Source: Treponema zioleckii (GTDB lineage Bacteria; Spirochaetota; Spirochaetia; Treponematales; Treponemataceae). Taken from it: a DNA stretch of 64,000 nt. The notes beneath the pieces were generated by a model. The model did not search any database and was not told the origin of the DNA. It saw only the letters and a program-made list of their open reading frames with translations. The position numbers were made by a program, and so were the translations under genes. The DNA lies in the NCBI RefSeq assembly GCF_014737315.1, contig NZ_JPUF01000010.1, forward strand, positions 1 to 64,000, in the 5' to 3' direction. Shown piece by piece: positions 7,943 through 15,221 of this stretch (its first letter is position 1; each line of letters opens with the position of its first letter).

Positions 7943-8023
7943 ATGACAAAATATGAGAAAGCTATGCTAGTCATTGCTGTTATCACTTTAGTTATAGAAC
8001 TGCTCTCTTTCCTGTTCAAATAG
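7943..8023 (+). CDS. Putative holin-like type I toxin, 26-residue membrane peptide
   Basis: A 26-codon gene (starts MTKYEKAMLVIAV, ends FLFK) with AGGAGG 6 nt before the ATG. It has a short charged N-terminus, then one uninterrupted hydrophobic helix and a terminal lysine. The MTxYE..MLxIAxxTLxI pattern is the one seen in the Hol-Tox / TxpA-like peptides of Firmicutes type I toxin-antitoxin loci; these insert in the inner membrane. Convergent antisense RNA signals lie immediately downstream and the leader can hide the ribosome binding site. The peptide and regulatory signals are seen; toxicity is inferred from the family. Confidence 0.75.
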   Translation: MTKYEKAMLVIAVITLVIELLSFLFK

Positions 8024-8033
8024 GTTTAAGAGC

Positions 8034-8122
8034 AAAAAATAGCCCGCCTTGCAAGCTACCAACTTCGGTGGGCAATTAAAATTAACTCTACGGAGGCGGT
8101 CGCTCATTCGCGAACGTCCCTG
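8034..8122 (-). ncRNA. Antisense antitoxin RNA of the type I system (about 89 nt)
   Basis: A minus-strand transcript predicted from the promoter at 8129-8157 and an intrinsic terminator. The terminator stem is GCCCACC/GGCGGGC (8073-8067 and 8048-8042, one G-T pair), followed by TATTTTTT ending at 8034. It overlaps the 3' untranslated part of the toxin mRNA and contains GCCTCCG, which is complementary to the toxin ribosome binding site as well. Both arrangement and size fit RatA/SR4-type antitoxins. Confidence 0.7.
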
Positions 8123-8128
8123 TTTTAT

Positions 8129-8157
8129 ATATTACGCTACTTGCCTTTGTTTGTCAA
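8129..8157 (-). promoter_or_regulatory. Consensus promoter for the antitoxin RNA
   Basis: On the minus strand, TTGACA (8157-8152) and TAATAT (8134-8129) are separated by exactly 17 bp. It faces the toxin gene and no open frame follows, so it must drive an untranslated RNA. Confidence 0.8.
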
Positions 8158-8258
8158 TTTTTTGAAATTCGGAATTCAAGAAGTGGAACTTTGCTAAATT
8201 GACAAAAAAATCTGTAAGTCTTAGGATTTCTACAAAAATCAAAAAAACGGGATGAATT

Positions 8259-8900
8259 ATGAAAAAGGGCTTTACGATTTTGTATCCTGAATTTGAGGGA
8301 CTTTACATCAATTTGACTAACAGGTGCCCGTGTGCGTGCACTTTTTGCATTCGTAACAGCGAAAGGGCTGAGTTTGACAACGTTGACACTCTTTGGCTTG
8401 AACGAGAGCCAACCGCTCAGGAAGTTATTGCGGCCTTAAAAGAGGAGTCTAAAAAGCCAGAGTTTGCGGATTACAAAGAAATAGTTTTTTGCGGTTACGG
8501 CGAACCGACCGAGCGTCTTGATGTTCTTCTTGAAGTTGCGGCGTTTATAAAAAAAGAGCTAAAAAAGCCCACAAGATTGAACACTAACGGCCTTGGCGAT
8601 TTGGTGAATCAAAAATCGATAGCTCCGCTCTTGGCAGGAAAACTTGACGTAGTTTCAATCAGCTTGAATTCGAGCGACCCCGATATTTACGAAAAGACCG
8701 TTCGCCCAAAATTCGGAAAAAAATCTCATGCCGCTCTTATAAAATTCGCCAGCGACTGCACGAAATTTGTTCCGCGAGTCGTTCTCTCCACCGTTGCGAC
8801 CACGATTTCTGCCGAGGACGAAAAAAAATGCACAGAAATCTGCCACAAAATCGGTGCCGAACACAGAATCCGCGAGTTTGAAATAATCGAAAAATCCTAA
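8259..8900 (+). CDS. Radical SAM protein, TatD-associated type
   Basis: 213 residues. The motif NLTNRCPCACTFCIR (about residues 19-33) holds the CxxxCxxC cluster ligands with two extra nearby cysteines. A GYGEPTER segment (about 79-86) is the SAM-binding glycine-rich region, and 'LNTNGLGDL' follows as in the family. The protein is short for a radical SAM enzyme and lacks a recognisable C-terminal cofactor domain, as in the TatD-linked subfamily of unknown substrate. The ATG at 8259 has a GGGATG-like site upstream. It stands between the toxin module and guaA. The exact reaction is unknown. Confidence 0.8.
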   Translation: MKKGFTILYPEFEGLYINLTNRCPCACTFCIRNSERAEFDNVDTLWLEREPTAQEVIAALKEESKKPEFADYKEIVFCGYGEPTERLDVLLEVAAFIKKELKKPTRLNTNGLGDLVNQKSIAPLLAGKLDVVSISLNSSDPDIYEKTVRPKFGKKSHAALIKFASDCTKFVPRVVLSTVATTISAEDEKKCTEICHKIGAEHRIREFEIIEKS

Positions 8901-8990
8901 CCTTTTCTCGGCTTATAGTATTTTCATCTGCTTTCGGCTATAATTTCTAGGCAAAAAGCAGGGGCTTCCCCTTTTTACTTGGAGAAAATT

Positions 8991-10871
8991 ATGTCGCGAG
9001 AAAAAATCGTTGTTCTTGACTTTGGCTCTCAGTACGCACATCTTATTGCAAAAAGATTCCGTGCGCTGGGATATTATTCAGAGATTGCGTTGCCTTCCGC
9101 GGAGCTTTCCGTTTTTGAGAATGCTAAGGGCGTGATTATGAGCGGCGGACCTAGCTCTGTTTATGAAGAGAACGTCCCTGAATTCAATGAGAAAATTCTT
9201 GACTTGGAGATTCCTGTTTTGGGCTTGTGCTACGGACATCAGCTCATGGCAAAAACTTACGGCGGAAACGTTGGCAAAGCCGAGGTTGGGGAATTCGGAA
9301 TCGCACATTTGACGCAGACCGACGCAGGAAAGTCGTCTCCGCTTTTTAAGGGCATCTCGCCGGAGACTCAGGTTTGGATGAGCCATCAGGACGGAGTTCT
9401 TTCTTTGGGCGAGGGATTTGAAGTAATCGGAACTACGAAAGACTGTCCTTTTGCGGCCGTGCAGAATCTTTCAAAAAAGCGGTTCAGCTTGCAGTGCCAC
9501 TGTGAAGTTAAAGACACGCCGGAGGGAAACAAGATTTTTGAGAATTTCGCGCAAATCTGCGGAATGAAGAAAAACTGGGACGAAGACACCGTTTTGAACG
9601 TAATTCTTGAGAATATCAAAAAGGACGCCGGCGACAAGAACGTTCTCTTGTTTTTGAGCGGCGGAGTTGATTCTACAGTTGCGTTCGCACTTTTGAACAA
9701 AGCTCTCGGACAGGAGCGCGTGCTCGGCCTTCACATTGACAACGGATTTATGCGAAAGAACGAGTCTCAGAACGTTGCAAAGGCTTATCACGACCACGGA
9801 TTCAATAATTTTATTGTTGAGGATGCCAGCGAGAGTTTTCTTGCGGCGATTCGCGGACTTACCGACCCGCAGAAAAAACGTATGGCGGTTGGCGAGAACT
9901 TTATTGCCGTTCGAGACGCTGTTGTAAAAGCACAGAATCTTGATGAATCAAAATGGATGCTCGCTCAGGGAACTTTGTACCCGGACATCATCGAGTCGGG
10001 CGGAACGAAAAACTCAAAGACAATCAAAACGCATCACAACCGCGTTGACGGAATTCAAAAACTTATTGCAGCCGGAATGATTATCGAGCCGCTTAAGGAC
10101 CTTTACAAAGACGAGGTTCGCTCAATCGGAAAGAAAATCGGGCTTGCAGACGAGCTTGTTATGCGTCATCCTTTCCCAGGACCGGGGCTTTCAATCAACG
10201 TTCTTTGCAGCGACGGAAACTTCTCCGAAAAAGACAAAGAAGAGTTTGAAAAGGCTCAGAAAGAGCTTGACGGAGTTCAAATCACTCAGTTCTGTCCAAA
10301 ATGCACTGCCGGCATGAAGCGTTCGGTTCTTCCTGTTCGTTCTGTTGGCGTTCAGGGGGATTTTAGAACGTACAGATTCCCGGCTTGCCTTACTTTTGCG
10401 GATGAGGGCGACGGTTTCTTCCATTATCCAGAGAAACGTGAGAAGGTTGAGTCTGCTTCTTCTAGCATTACGAACAGTGCGACTTACCTTAACCGCACGG
10501 TAATCAAGTTGTACCAAAAGCCAGCTTTGAAGGACGAGGATTTTAAATTGCAGGAAGGATATTGCGACAAAGCTCGTCTTGACCAGCTCCGGGAAGTTGA
10601 TAACATCGTTTTGACGGAACTTCACAAAAACGGATTGTACCACGAGATTTTCCAGCATCTTACGATTGATTTGCCTTATGCGGCTCAAAAAGATCACGCA
10701 AGCTTCGTGCTTCGTCCAGTAATCAGCGAGGATGTAATGACAGCGCGTTTTGCTTGGTTCGAAAAGAGTGTGATTACAGAGATTGCAAGAAAAATTTCTG
10801 AATTGCCTTTCGTTGACGCATTGTTCATCGACGCGACCAACAAACCGCCTGCAACTTTTGGCTGGGAGTAG
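8991..10871 (+). CDS. guaA: GMP synthase (glutamine-hydrolysing), long form
   Basis: Makes GMP from XMP, ATP and glutamine; cytoplasmic. The N-terminal class I amidotransferase domain has nucleophile C80 in GLCYGHQ and the partner segment CHCEV, where most family members have FHPE. The ATP-pyrophosphatase domain has the P-loop SGGVDST (about 223) and HHNR. At 626 residues it exceeds the usual ~515-525 bacterial length; the C-terminal part around LPVRSVGVQGDFRTY carries extra sequence like the long eukaryotic-type enzymes. The ATG at 8991 is chosen because TTGGAG lies 6 nt upstream; a TTG at 8979 overlaps that site. A TATAAT at 8939-8944 may be the promoter. Confidence 0.95.
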   Translation: MSREKIVVLDFGSQYAHLIAKRFRALGYYSEIALPSAELSVFENAKGVIMSGGPSSVYEENVPEFNEKILDLEIPVLGLCYGHQLMAKTYGGNVGKAEVGEFGIAHLTQTDAGKSSPLFKGISPETQVWMSHQDGVLSLGEGFEVIGTTKDCPFAAVQNLSKKRFSLQCHCEVKDTPEGNKIFENFAQICGMKKNWDEDTVLNVILENIKKDAGDKNVLLFLSGGVDSTVAFALLNKALGQERVLGLHIDNGFMRKNESQNVAKAYHDHGFNNFIVEDASESFLAAIRGLTDPQKKRMAVGENFIAVRDAVVKAQNLDESKWMLAQGTLYPDIIESGGTKNSKTIKTHHNRVDGIQKLIAAGMIIEPLKDLYKDEVRSIGKKIGLADELVMRHPFPGPGLSINVLCSDGNFSEKDKEEFEKAQKELDGVQITQFCPKCTAGMKRSVLPVRSVGVQGDFRTYRFPACLTFADEGDGFFHYPEKREKVESASSSITNSATYLNRTVIKLYQKPALKDEDFKLQEGYCDKARLDQLREVDNIVLTELHKNGLYHEIFQHLTIDLPYAAQKDHASFVLRPVISEDVMTARFAWFEKSVITEIARKISELPFVDALFIDATNKPPATFGWE

Positions 10872-10872
10872 G

Positions 10873-10992
10873 CGCGGAAGAGTTTACTTTGAGATTTTAA
10901 GTTTACTTTGCCGCGCTCCGCAAGTTTTCGTTAGAAAACTTGCGGGTGAGCCCGTCTAAAAACTTCGTCATGCCGAATTTATTTCGGCATCT
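10873..10992. repeat. Solitary copy of the double-hairpin repeat plus a TCATGCCGAA palindrome
   Basis: GCGCGG..AGTTTACTTT..CCGCGC is followed by the stem CCGCAAGTTTTC/GAAAACTTGCGG (10918-10945), the same two-part structure as the tandem array at 13368-13803. The dispersed palindrome ATGCCGAA..TTCGGCAT follows at 10970-10990. It sits between convergent guaA and the flavodoxin-fold gene, so it may also stop transcription from both sides. Confidence 0.65.
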
Positions 10993-11068
10993 CGTCTATA
11001 ATATTACAGCACAGTTCTCAGCCTTCATGCCAGAAAACTCAAAATTCAGCCTGATAATTATTAATTTT

Positions 11069-11569
11069 CTATACGTCCAGGTTTTCTTTTGCCACAAATT
11101 CGTATTTCTGAATGCCAAAAAGATTTTTGCACAAGCCCTTAACGTATTCAAAACCGCCGTTGTAGTAGATTTTGCCGCCGGCTGTGGTTACGTAAGTGAT
11201 TTTTTTTGCTTTGCACAAGCCTACGGCTTCGTTCTGCTCGTTGTAATAAAAAGTAAGCCCCGAGACAGAGACGTTTTCAAAATAAATCTTTAAAATCGCA
11301 GGAAAAGACATGTCCCAGAACGGGGTGGCGATTACGATTTCTTCGGCTTTTGCAAACTGTTTTGCGTACTTAAAAATTTCGTTTGAGTAATTGCCTTTTG
11401 AAACTAGCTCGCTCCTAAAATCAAGACTTTCCCGTTTTAGCGGCAAGATTTCTTCTTTTTCAAGATTCACTTCCTCAATTTCGTCCTGCGGAAACTTCGC
11501 CAAAATCGGGCGAGCCAATTCAAGCGTCCGTGAGTTTTTCCTGACGCAAGCATTCACAAAAAGAATCAT
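11069..11569 (-). CDS. NAD(P)H-dependent FMN oxidoreductase (flavodoxin-2 / azoreductase family)
   Basis: 166 residues with a flavodoxin-like fold: the first strand MILFVNACVRKNSRT binds the FMN phosphate, APILAKF.. is the first helix, and ATPFWDMSFPAILKIYFENV (about 81-100) is the family segment that contacts flavin and dimer partner. TTAGGKIYYNGGFEYVKG (about 128-145) is the second flavin loop. It is somewhat shorter than typical AzoR (about 200). Cytosolic two-electron quinone or azo reductase is the likely role; the true substrate is unknown. Confidence 0.75.
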   Translation of the reverse strand: MILFVNACVRKNSRTLELARPILAKFPQDEIEEVNLEKEEILPLKRESLDFRSELVSKGNYSNEIFKYAKQFAKAEEIVIATPFWDMSFPAILKIYFENVSVSGLTFYYNEQNEAVGLCKAKKITYVTTAGGKIYYNGGFEYVKGLCKNLFGIQKYEFVAKENLDV

Positions 11570-11607
11570 ATAAAAATCCTCCAGTCAAATTTTCCAATGC
11601 CAGTAAT

Positions 11608-12390
11608 TTACTTCTGAATTCCGCATAATTTCCATTCTCCGCTTTCCGAATCCTTGAGTTCGTGCGGCTTAAAATGGGCTTTGTAGCTCATCTCTTTGCA
11701 GTCTGCTATCCAGTAGCCAAGATAATAAAAATCAAGGCAGTTTTTCGCGCAATAAAAAATCTCCTGCAGAATCGAAAAAGTTCCAAGACTCCGCTTCATA
11801 ATTTCTTCATCTGTATCGTAAAAAAAATAATTTGCCGAAAGCGAAGTTTTTCCTTCGTCAAGAACGCTTGTTCCCACGAGTTTTCCGTCAAGAAAATAGT
11901 CCATGTTGAACGTTCCGCAAAAAATCGGTGAGTCCAATCGTTTTCCATCTATAGACATAAGTCCGTTCATCATCAAAAGTTCTTCTTCAACTTCCCTGAG
12001 CGTTTTTTCTTTGTTCGGCTCGTGCCTTTTGTCATATTTTTGAAGCAGGCGAATTTTTTCTGATGAATAAAAATCGTTTGGATTTTTAGTGATTTTTATT
12101 TCGATGTCCTGATTCTTTTTTAGCACGGCTTTCTGACTTTTTGACGGAATGAAATCTTCCGGGCGCACCCTGATTCCTACGCACTTTTTGCAGTTCGGGC
12201 AGGTTTCGCGGTAAATTATGTCGGCATTCCGCCTGTAACTTTCGCTCAGTAAAAAATCAAAAGCTACTTTTTGCGGTTCTGCCACATTTCCCACGATATG
12301 CAACGATTCGTCGGGGGCCGGAAACAAAAAAATATCAGCTTCGGAGGTTTTTCCCTCAAAATATCCGCAAGGCGACTTGTATAAATTCAT
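11608..12390 (-). CDS. Arginyl/leucyl-tRNA--protein transferase (Ate1/Bpt family)
   Basis: 260 residues. Transfers an amino acid from aminoacyl-tRNA to the N-terminus of proteins, marking them for the N-degron pathway. Seen: the N-terminal Cys region with ETCPNCKKCVGIRVRPEDF (about 62-80), and the C-terminal acetyltransferase-like part ending in YYLGYWIADCKEMSYKAHF (about 222-240), which is diagnostic. ATG 12390 is preferred (GGGGA 5 nt upstream) over an upstream TTG. Whether it transfers Arg or Leu cannot be told from sequence alone. Confidence 0.85.
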   Translation of the reverse strand: MNLYKSPCGYFEGKTSEADIFLFPAPDESLHIVGNVAEPQKVAFDFLLSESYRRNADIIYRETCPNCKKCVGIRVRPEDFIPSKSQKAVLKKNQDIEIKITKNPNDFYSSEKIRLLQKYDKRHEPNKEKTLREVEEELLMMNGLMSIDGKRLDSPIFCGTFNMDYFLDGKLVGTSVLDEGKTSLSANYFFYDTDEEIMKRSLGTFSILQEIFYCAKNCLDFYYLGYWIADCKEMSYKAHFKPHELKDSESGEWKLCGIQK

Positions 12391-12542
12391 AACTATCCCC
12401 AAAACTTAAAATTAAGTGAAAAAAAATCTGAAAGTATTTGTTTTATATTAATTCATAGTTTATAATAAGTCGATGTCAAATTTTTACGTTGATGGCATCG
12501 TGATAAAATAAAAATCTGCAAGATTCATTTTTGGAGGAGAAC

Positions 12543-13367
12543 ATGCCTGTTAACGAATCTGAGACCGCGATTTACGGAAAAAAAGTTTTCTTCTTGAACC
12601 CATCTTATACTCTTGAGCAATATATAATCGAGCGTCTTCGTACAATGGAATATGAAGTTTATGTTTTGACTGACTATAAAATTACGAAAAATGTTTTTTT
12701 GAAAAATCCTGATTCAATATGTTTTATAAATCCTGATGCTCAGTTGACTTACACTGGTTGGGCAAATTTTGTAAAATCTTTTGCAAGAAATCCCGGACTT
12801 GCGTCTGTAAAATTCGGGGCGATTTCTGAAAAAATGAAGGCGAACGCAATTGACAGTTTTAAGTCTTCTTTGCCGCTCGAAGCTGGTTTTAACATGCACG
12901 CGGATGGCGAGGATGAGGAGACTTTTAGATTTATAGTCAAGGCGATGGATCAGCTAAAAGTAAAGGGCTTAAGACAGTATCTTCGTGCGTCGTGCAAAGA
13001 TGATAAATCTGCTGAATTTTTCTGGACGGAAAATACTATTATGCACAAACTCAAGCTGATTGATATTTCGGCGGTTGGCGTTGCAGCGTTGCTTCCTGGA
13101 AAAAATTATAATATTCTCGCCGGAAAACAGGAAATTTCCCATGCAGTTCTTGTGCTTGCTGGCAAACAGTACAGTGTTGATGTTGATGTAAAGATGCTCA
13201 AGCCTGATGGCGTAAATTTTACGGCTGTCTTTATGTTCAGAATGAATATTGACAAAAAAGTTCTTTCGCACATAAGAAATTATATTTCTGTATCTCTCAA
13301 TAAAAAACTTTTTGCAAGCATTGAAGGCCTTCCTGTAGATAGGCACGATTATAATAATGAGCAATAA
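12543..13367 (+). CDS. PilZ-domain c-di-GMP receptor protein
   Basis: 274 residues with a GGAGGAG ribosome binding site just before ATG 12543. The N-terminal half (YGKKVFFLNPSYTLEQYIIERL...) looks like a degenerate receiver/Rossmann domain. The C-terminal half has the PilZ signature RQYLR (RxxxR, about residue 145) and, 32 residues on, DISAVG (D/NxSxxG). These residues bind cyclic di-GMP in the family. No membrane segment is visible. In spirochaetes such proteins link c-di-GMP to motility and adaptation; the partner is unknown. A tandem hairpin array begins directly after the stop codon. Confidence 0.8.
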   Translation: MPVNESETAIYGKKVFFLNPSYTLEQYIIERLRTMEYEVYVLTDYKITKNVFLKNPDSICFINPDAQLTYTGWANFVKSFARNPGLASVKFGAISEKMKANAIDSFKSSLPLEAGFNMHADGEDEETFRFIVKAMDQLKVKGLRQYLRASCKDDKSAEFFWTENTIMHKLKLIDISAVGVAALLPGKNYNILAGKQEISHAVLVLAGKQYSVDVDVKMLKPDGVNFTAVFMFRMNIDKKVLSHIRNYISVSLNKKLFASIEGLPVDRHDYNNEQ

Positions 13368-13803
13368 CGGGGGCGGCGAAACTTAGTTTTAGAGTTTAAG
13401 TTGATTTTGCCGCCCCCCGCCAGTTTTTGAAAAAAAACTGGCGCTTCACTCCGAATCTTTTCTGAAACGACAAAGTTCACCTTTAGAATTTAAGTTGATA
13501 TTGTCGTTCCCCGCAAGTTTTCATAGAAAACTTGCGCTTCACTTTGAGTCGTATTTGAGGCGGCCGAGTTTGCTTTTAGAATTTGAGTTTTGTTTTATCG
13601 CACCCCACCAGTTTTCAAGGAAAACTGGTGCTTCCCTTTGAGTCGTTTATGAAGCGGCCGAGTTGACTTTTAGAATTTAAGTTGATATTGTCGTTCCCCG
13701 CAAGTTTTCATAGAAAACTTGCGCTTCACTTTAAATCTTTTCTGAAGCGGCGGAGTTTGCTTTTAGAATTTGAGTGAATTTTGCCGCCCCGCAAGTTTTT
13801 TAC
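13368..13803. repeat. Tandem array of about five 93-94-bp double-hairpin units
   Basis: Homologous positions recur at about 13374, 13468, 13561, 13655 and 13748. Each unit has a GC-rich outer stem (for example GGCGGC..GCCGCC), a conserved core like CTTTTAGAATTTAAGTTGAT, and a second perfect stem such as GCAAGTTTTC/GAAAACTTGC or CCAGTTTTC/GAAAACTGG. Stem sequences change between units in a compensatory way while the structure is kept. No ORF spans the array. Confidence 0.85.
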
Positions 13804-13810
13804 TTGCTGT

Positions 13811-13832
13811 CACCCCGAACTTGATTCGGGGT
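13811..13832. repeat. Dispersed palindrome CACCCCGAA..TTCGGGGT
   Basis: A short inverted repeat directly after the hairpin array. It is a sequence variant of the ATGCCGAA..TTCGGCAT palindrome elsewhere in the window and may serve as terminator for the M16 gene ending at 13845. Confidence 0.5.
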
Positions 13833-13844
13833 CTCTTTGCAATT

Positions 13845-15221
13845 TTAAAATTTAAACTGATTTACCGAATCTTTTCCGCTCAGAATAATCCATCTTATGT
13901 GATTCGGATTTTCGCCTTCCTGCGAAAAATATTTTTTGTAAACAGCCAAAATCTGCTTTGCCGTTACGGCCTGAACCTCTGCAGAGCGATGCAAATACTG
14001 CGTTGCTGAATCCCTGTAAATCAAACTTGAGCTAATGTTGCTTGCAATTCCAGACGAGTTTTGTGACGAACTGAACAAACTCGTAATGTACTTGTTTTTG
14101 TAATTGTCGAGTTTTTCTTCAATTTCTGCTTCCGTTTTTGGAAACGAGTTTAATGCATCGTATACAATCTTTTTGATATTTTCTTTTTCAGTCACTTTGT
14201 AAAGCGAAATGGCTCCGAGCAACTTTCTTCCGCCTATAATTCCGCAGCCGACCGAATAAAGCGCGCTGTGTTTTTCTCTAACTTCGGCAAATAAAATATC
14301 GTCAAGATACATTTCTGTGATTGCAAAAGGAACATATTCTTCGCTCGTGCGCTCTGGGCATTTAAAAATTCCCGCAATGTAGCCGATTTCGCCGGCTTGC
14401 TCGTTTGAAATATAAACATTTTCACCGTTGCACGTCAAATCTGAAATTTCTGGGCGGGCGTAAGGTTTTTCTTGGAGAGAGCCAAAATATTTGTCCAAAA
14501 TCGAAGTGATTTTTGACTGTTCGTCAGAAGAAAAATTTCCTACAATAACGAAACTTATTCGCTTTGAATTCAAAAGTTCTTTGTGAAGATTTTTTACGTC
14601 GTCGAGCTTGATATTTTTGAGCGATTCTTCCGTTGCGCTCGTGAACGAAGCGTACTGATGATTTTTGTATACGTTCTTTGCAATTGAAAGGCTCAAAAGG
14701 CTTTCCGGCGAAGCGAGTGTTCTGTGCACGCTTGCTTTTTCGTCGGTCATTTGCTGTTCAAAATCTTTTTCAAGGAAAAGTGGATTTAAGATATTGTCCG
14801 CAAAAATTCCGAGAGTCTCTTCAATATCGCGTTTGATGCAAACTAATGCCACCGCAGAAAAATCTTTTCCGCTTGAAGCCCCGATTGAAAAACTCTTGTC
14901 GTATGAAAGTTTTTGCAAATCGGCGTATGGATAATTTTTGCTTCCGTGAAGCATGAGCTGTAAAGTGATGTCTTCAAGACCGCTTTTTTCTGGCGAAATA
15001 AATGGAACTCCGCCTTCAATCAACATTCTTGCAACTGCAATTTTGCTTCCCACATTTTTTTTGAAAACAACGTTGATTCCGTTCGAAAGTTTTGCGTATG
15101 AAAAATCGTTGATGTTGTTGTCGTAATACGGTTCTGATTTTGGCGACGATGCGCACGAAATTGAAAGCGCGGAAACTAAAAATGCAGAAAAAGCAGCCAA
15201 AATAATTTTTGAGATTTTCAT
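13845..15221 (-). CDS. M16-family lipoprotein, catalytically inactive subunit
   Basis: 458 residues. A signal peptide with lipobox-like SISC (about 20-23) indicates a lipoprotein. The M16 fold is recognisable (SNGINVVFKKN, EGGVPFISPEKSGLEDITLQL), but the HxxEH zinc motif is absent: D, L and Q occupy the three positions. Its start overlaps the stop of the active M16 gene upstream by 4 nt (ATGA), so translation is coupled. Active/inactive M16 heterodimers are a known arrangement, so this is most likely the non-catalytic partner of the 15218-16705 product. Substrate unknown. Confidence 0.85.
   Translation of the reverse strand: MKISKIILAAFSAFLVSALSISCASSPKSEPYYDNNINDFSYAKLSNGINVVFKKNVGSKIAVARMLIEGGVPFISPEKSGLEDITLQLMLHGSKNYPYADLQKLSYDKSFSIGASSGKDFSAVALVCIKRDIEETLGIFADNILNPLFLEKDFEQQMTDEKASVHRTLASPESLLSLSIAKNVYKNHQYASFTSATEESLKNIKLDDVKNLHKELLNSKRISFVIVGNFSSDEQSKITSILDKYFGSLQEKPYARPEISDLTCNGENVYISNEQAGEIGYIAGIFKCPERTSEEYVPFAITEMYLDDILFAEVREKHSALYSVGCGIIGGRKLLGAISLYKVTEKENIKKIVYDALNSFPKTEAEIEEKLDNYKNKYITSLFSSSQNSSGIASNISSSLIYRDSATQYLHRSAEVQAVTAKQILAVYKKYFSQEGENPNHIRWIILSGKDSVNQFKF

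Noticed and set aside
8900-8990. Purine riboswitch or attenuator ahead of guaA
   Set aside because: Only a short GGGG/CCCC hairpin with flanking A/T runs is present; no guanine-aptamer core elements were found, and the leader is under 50 nt.
10940-11293. 117-codon plus-strand ORF
   Set aside because: It translates the dispersed palindrome and then the reverse strand of the flavodoxin-fold gene; no start signal.
13368-13803. Integron attC array
   Set aside because: Units are ~94 bp with no cassette ORFs between them, I could not find the RYYYAAC/GTTRRRY ends in proper places, and no integrase is in the window.
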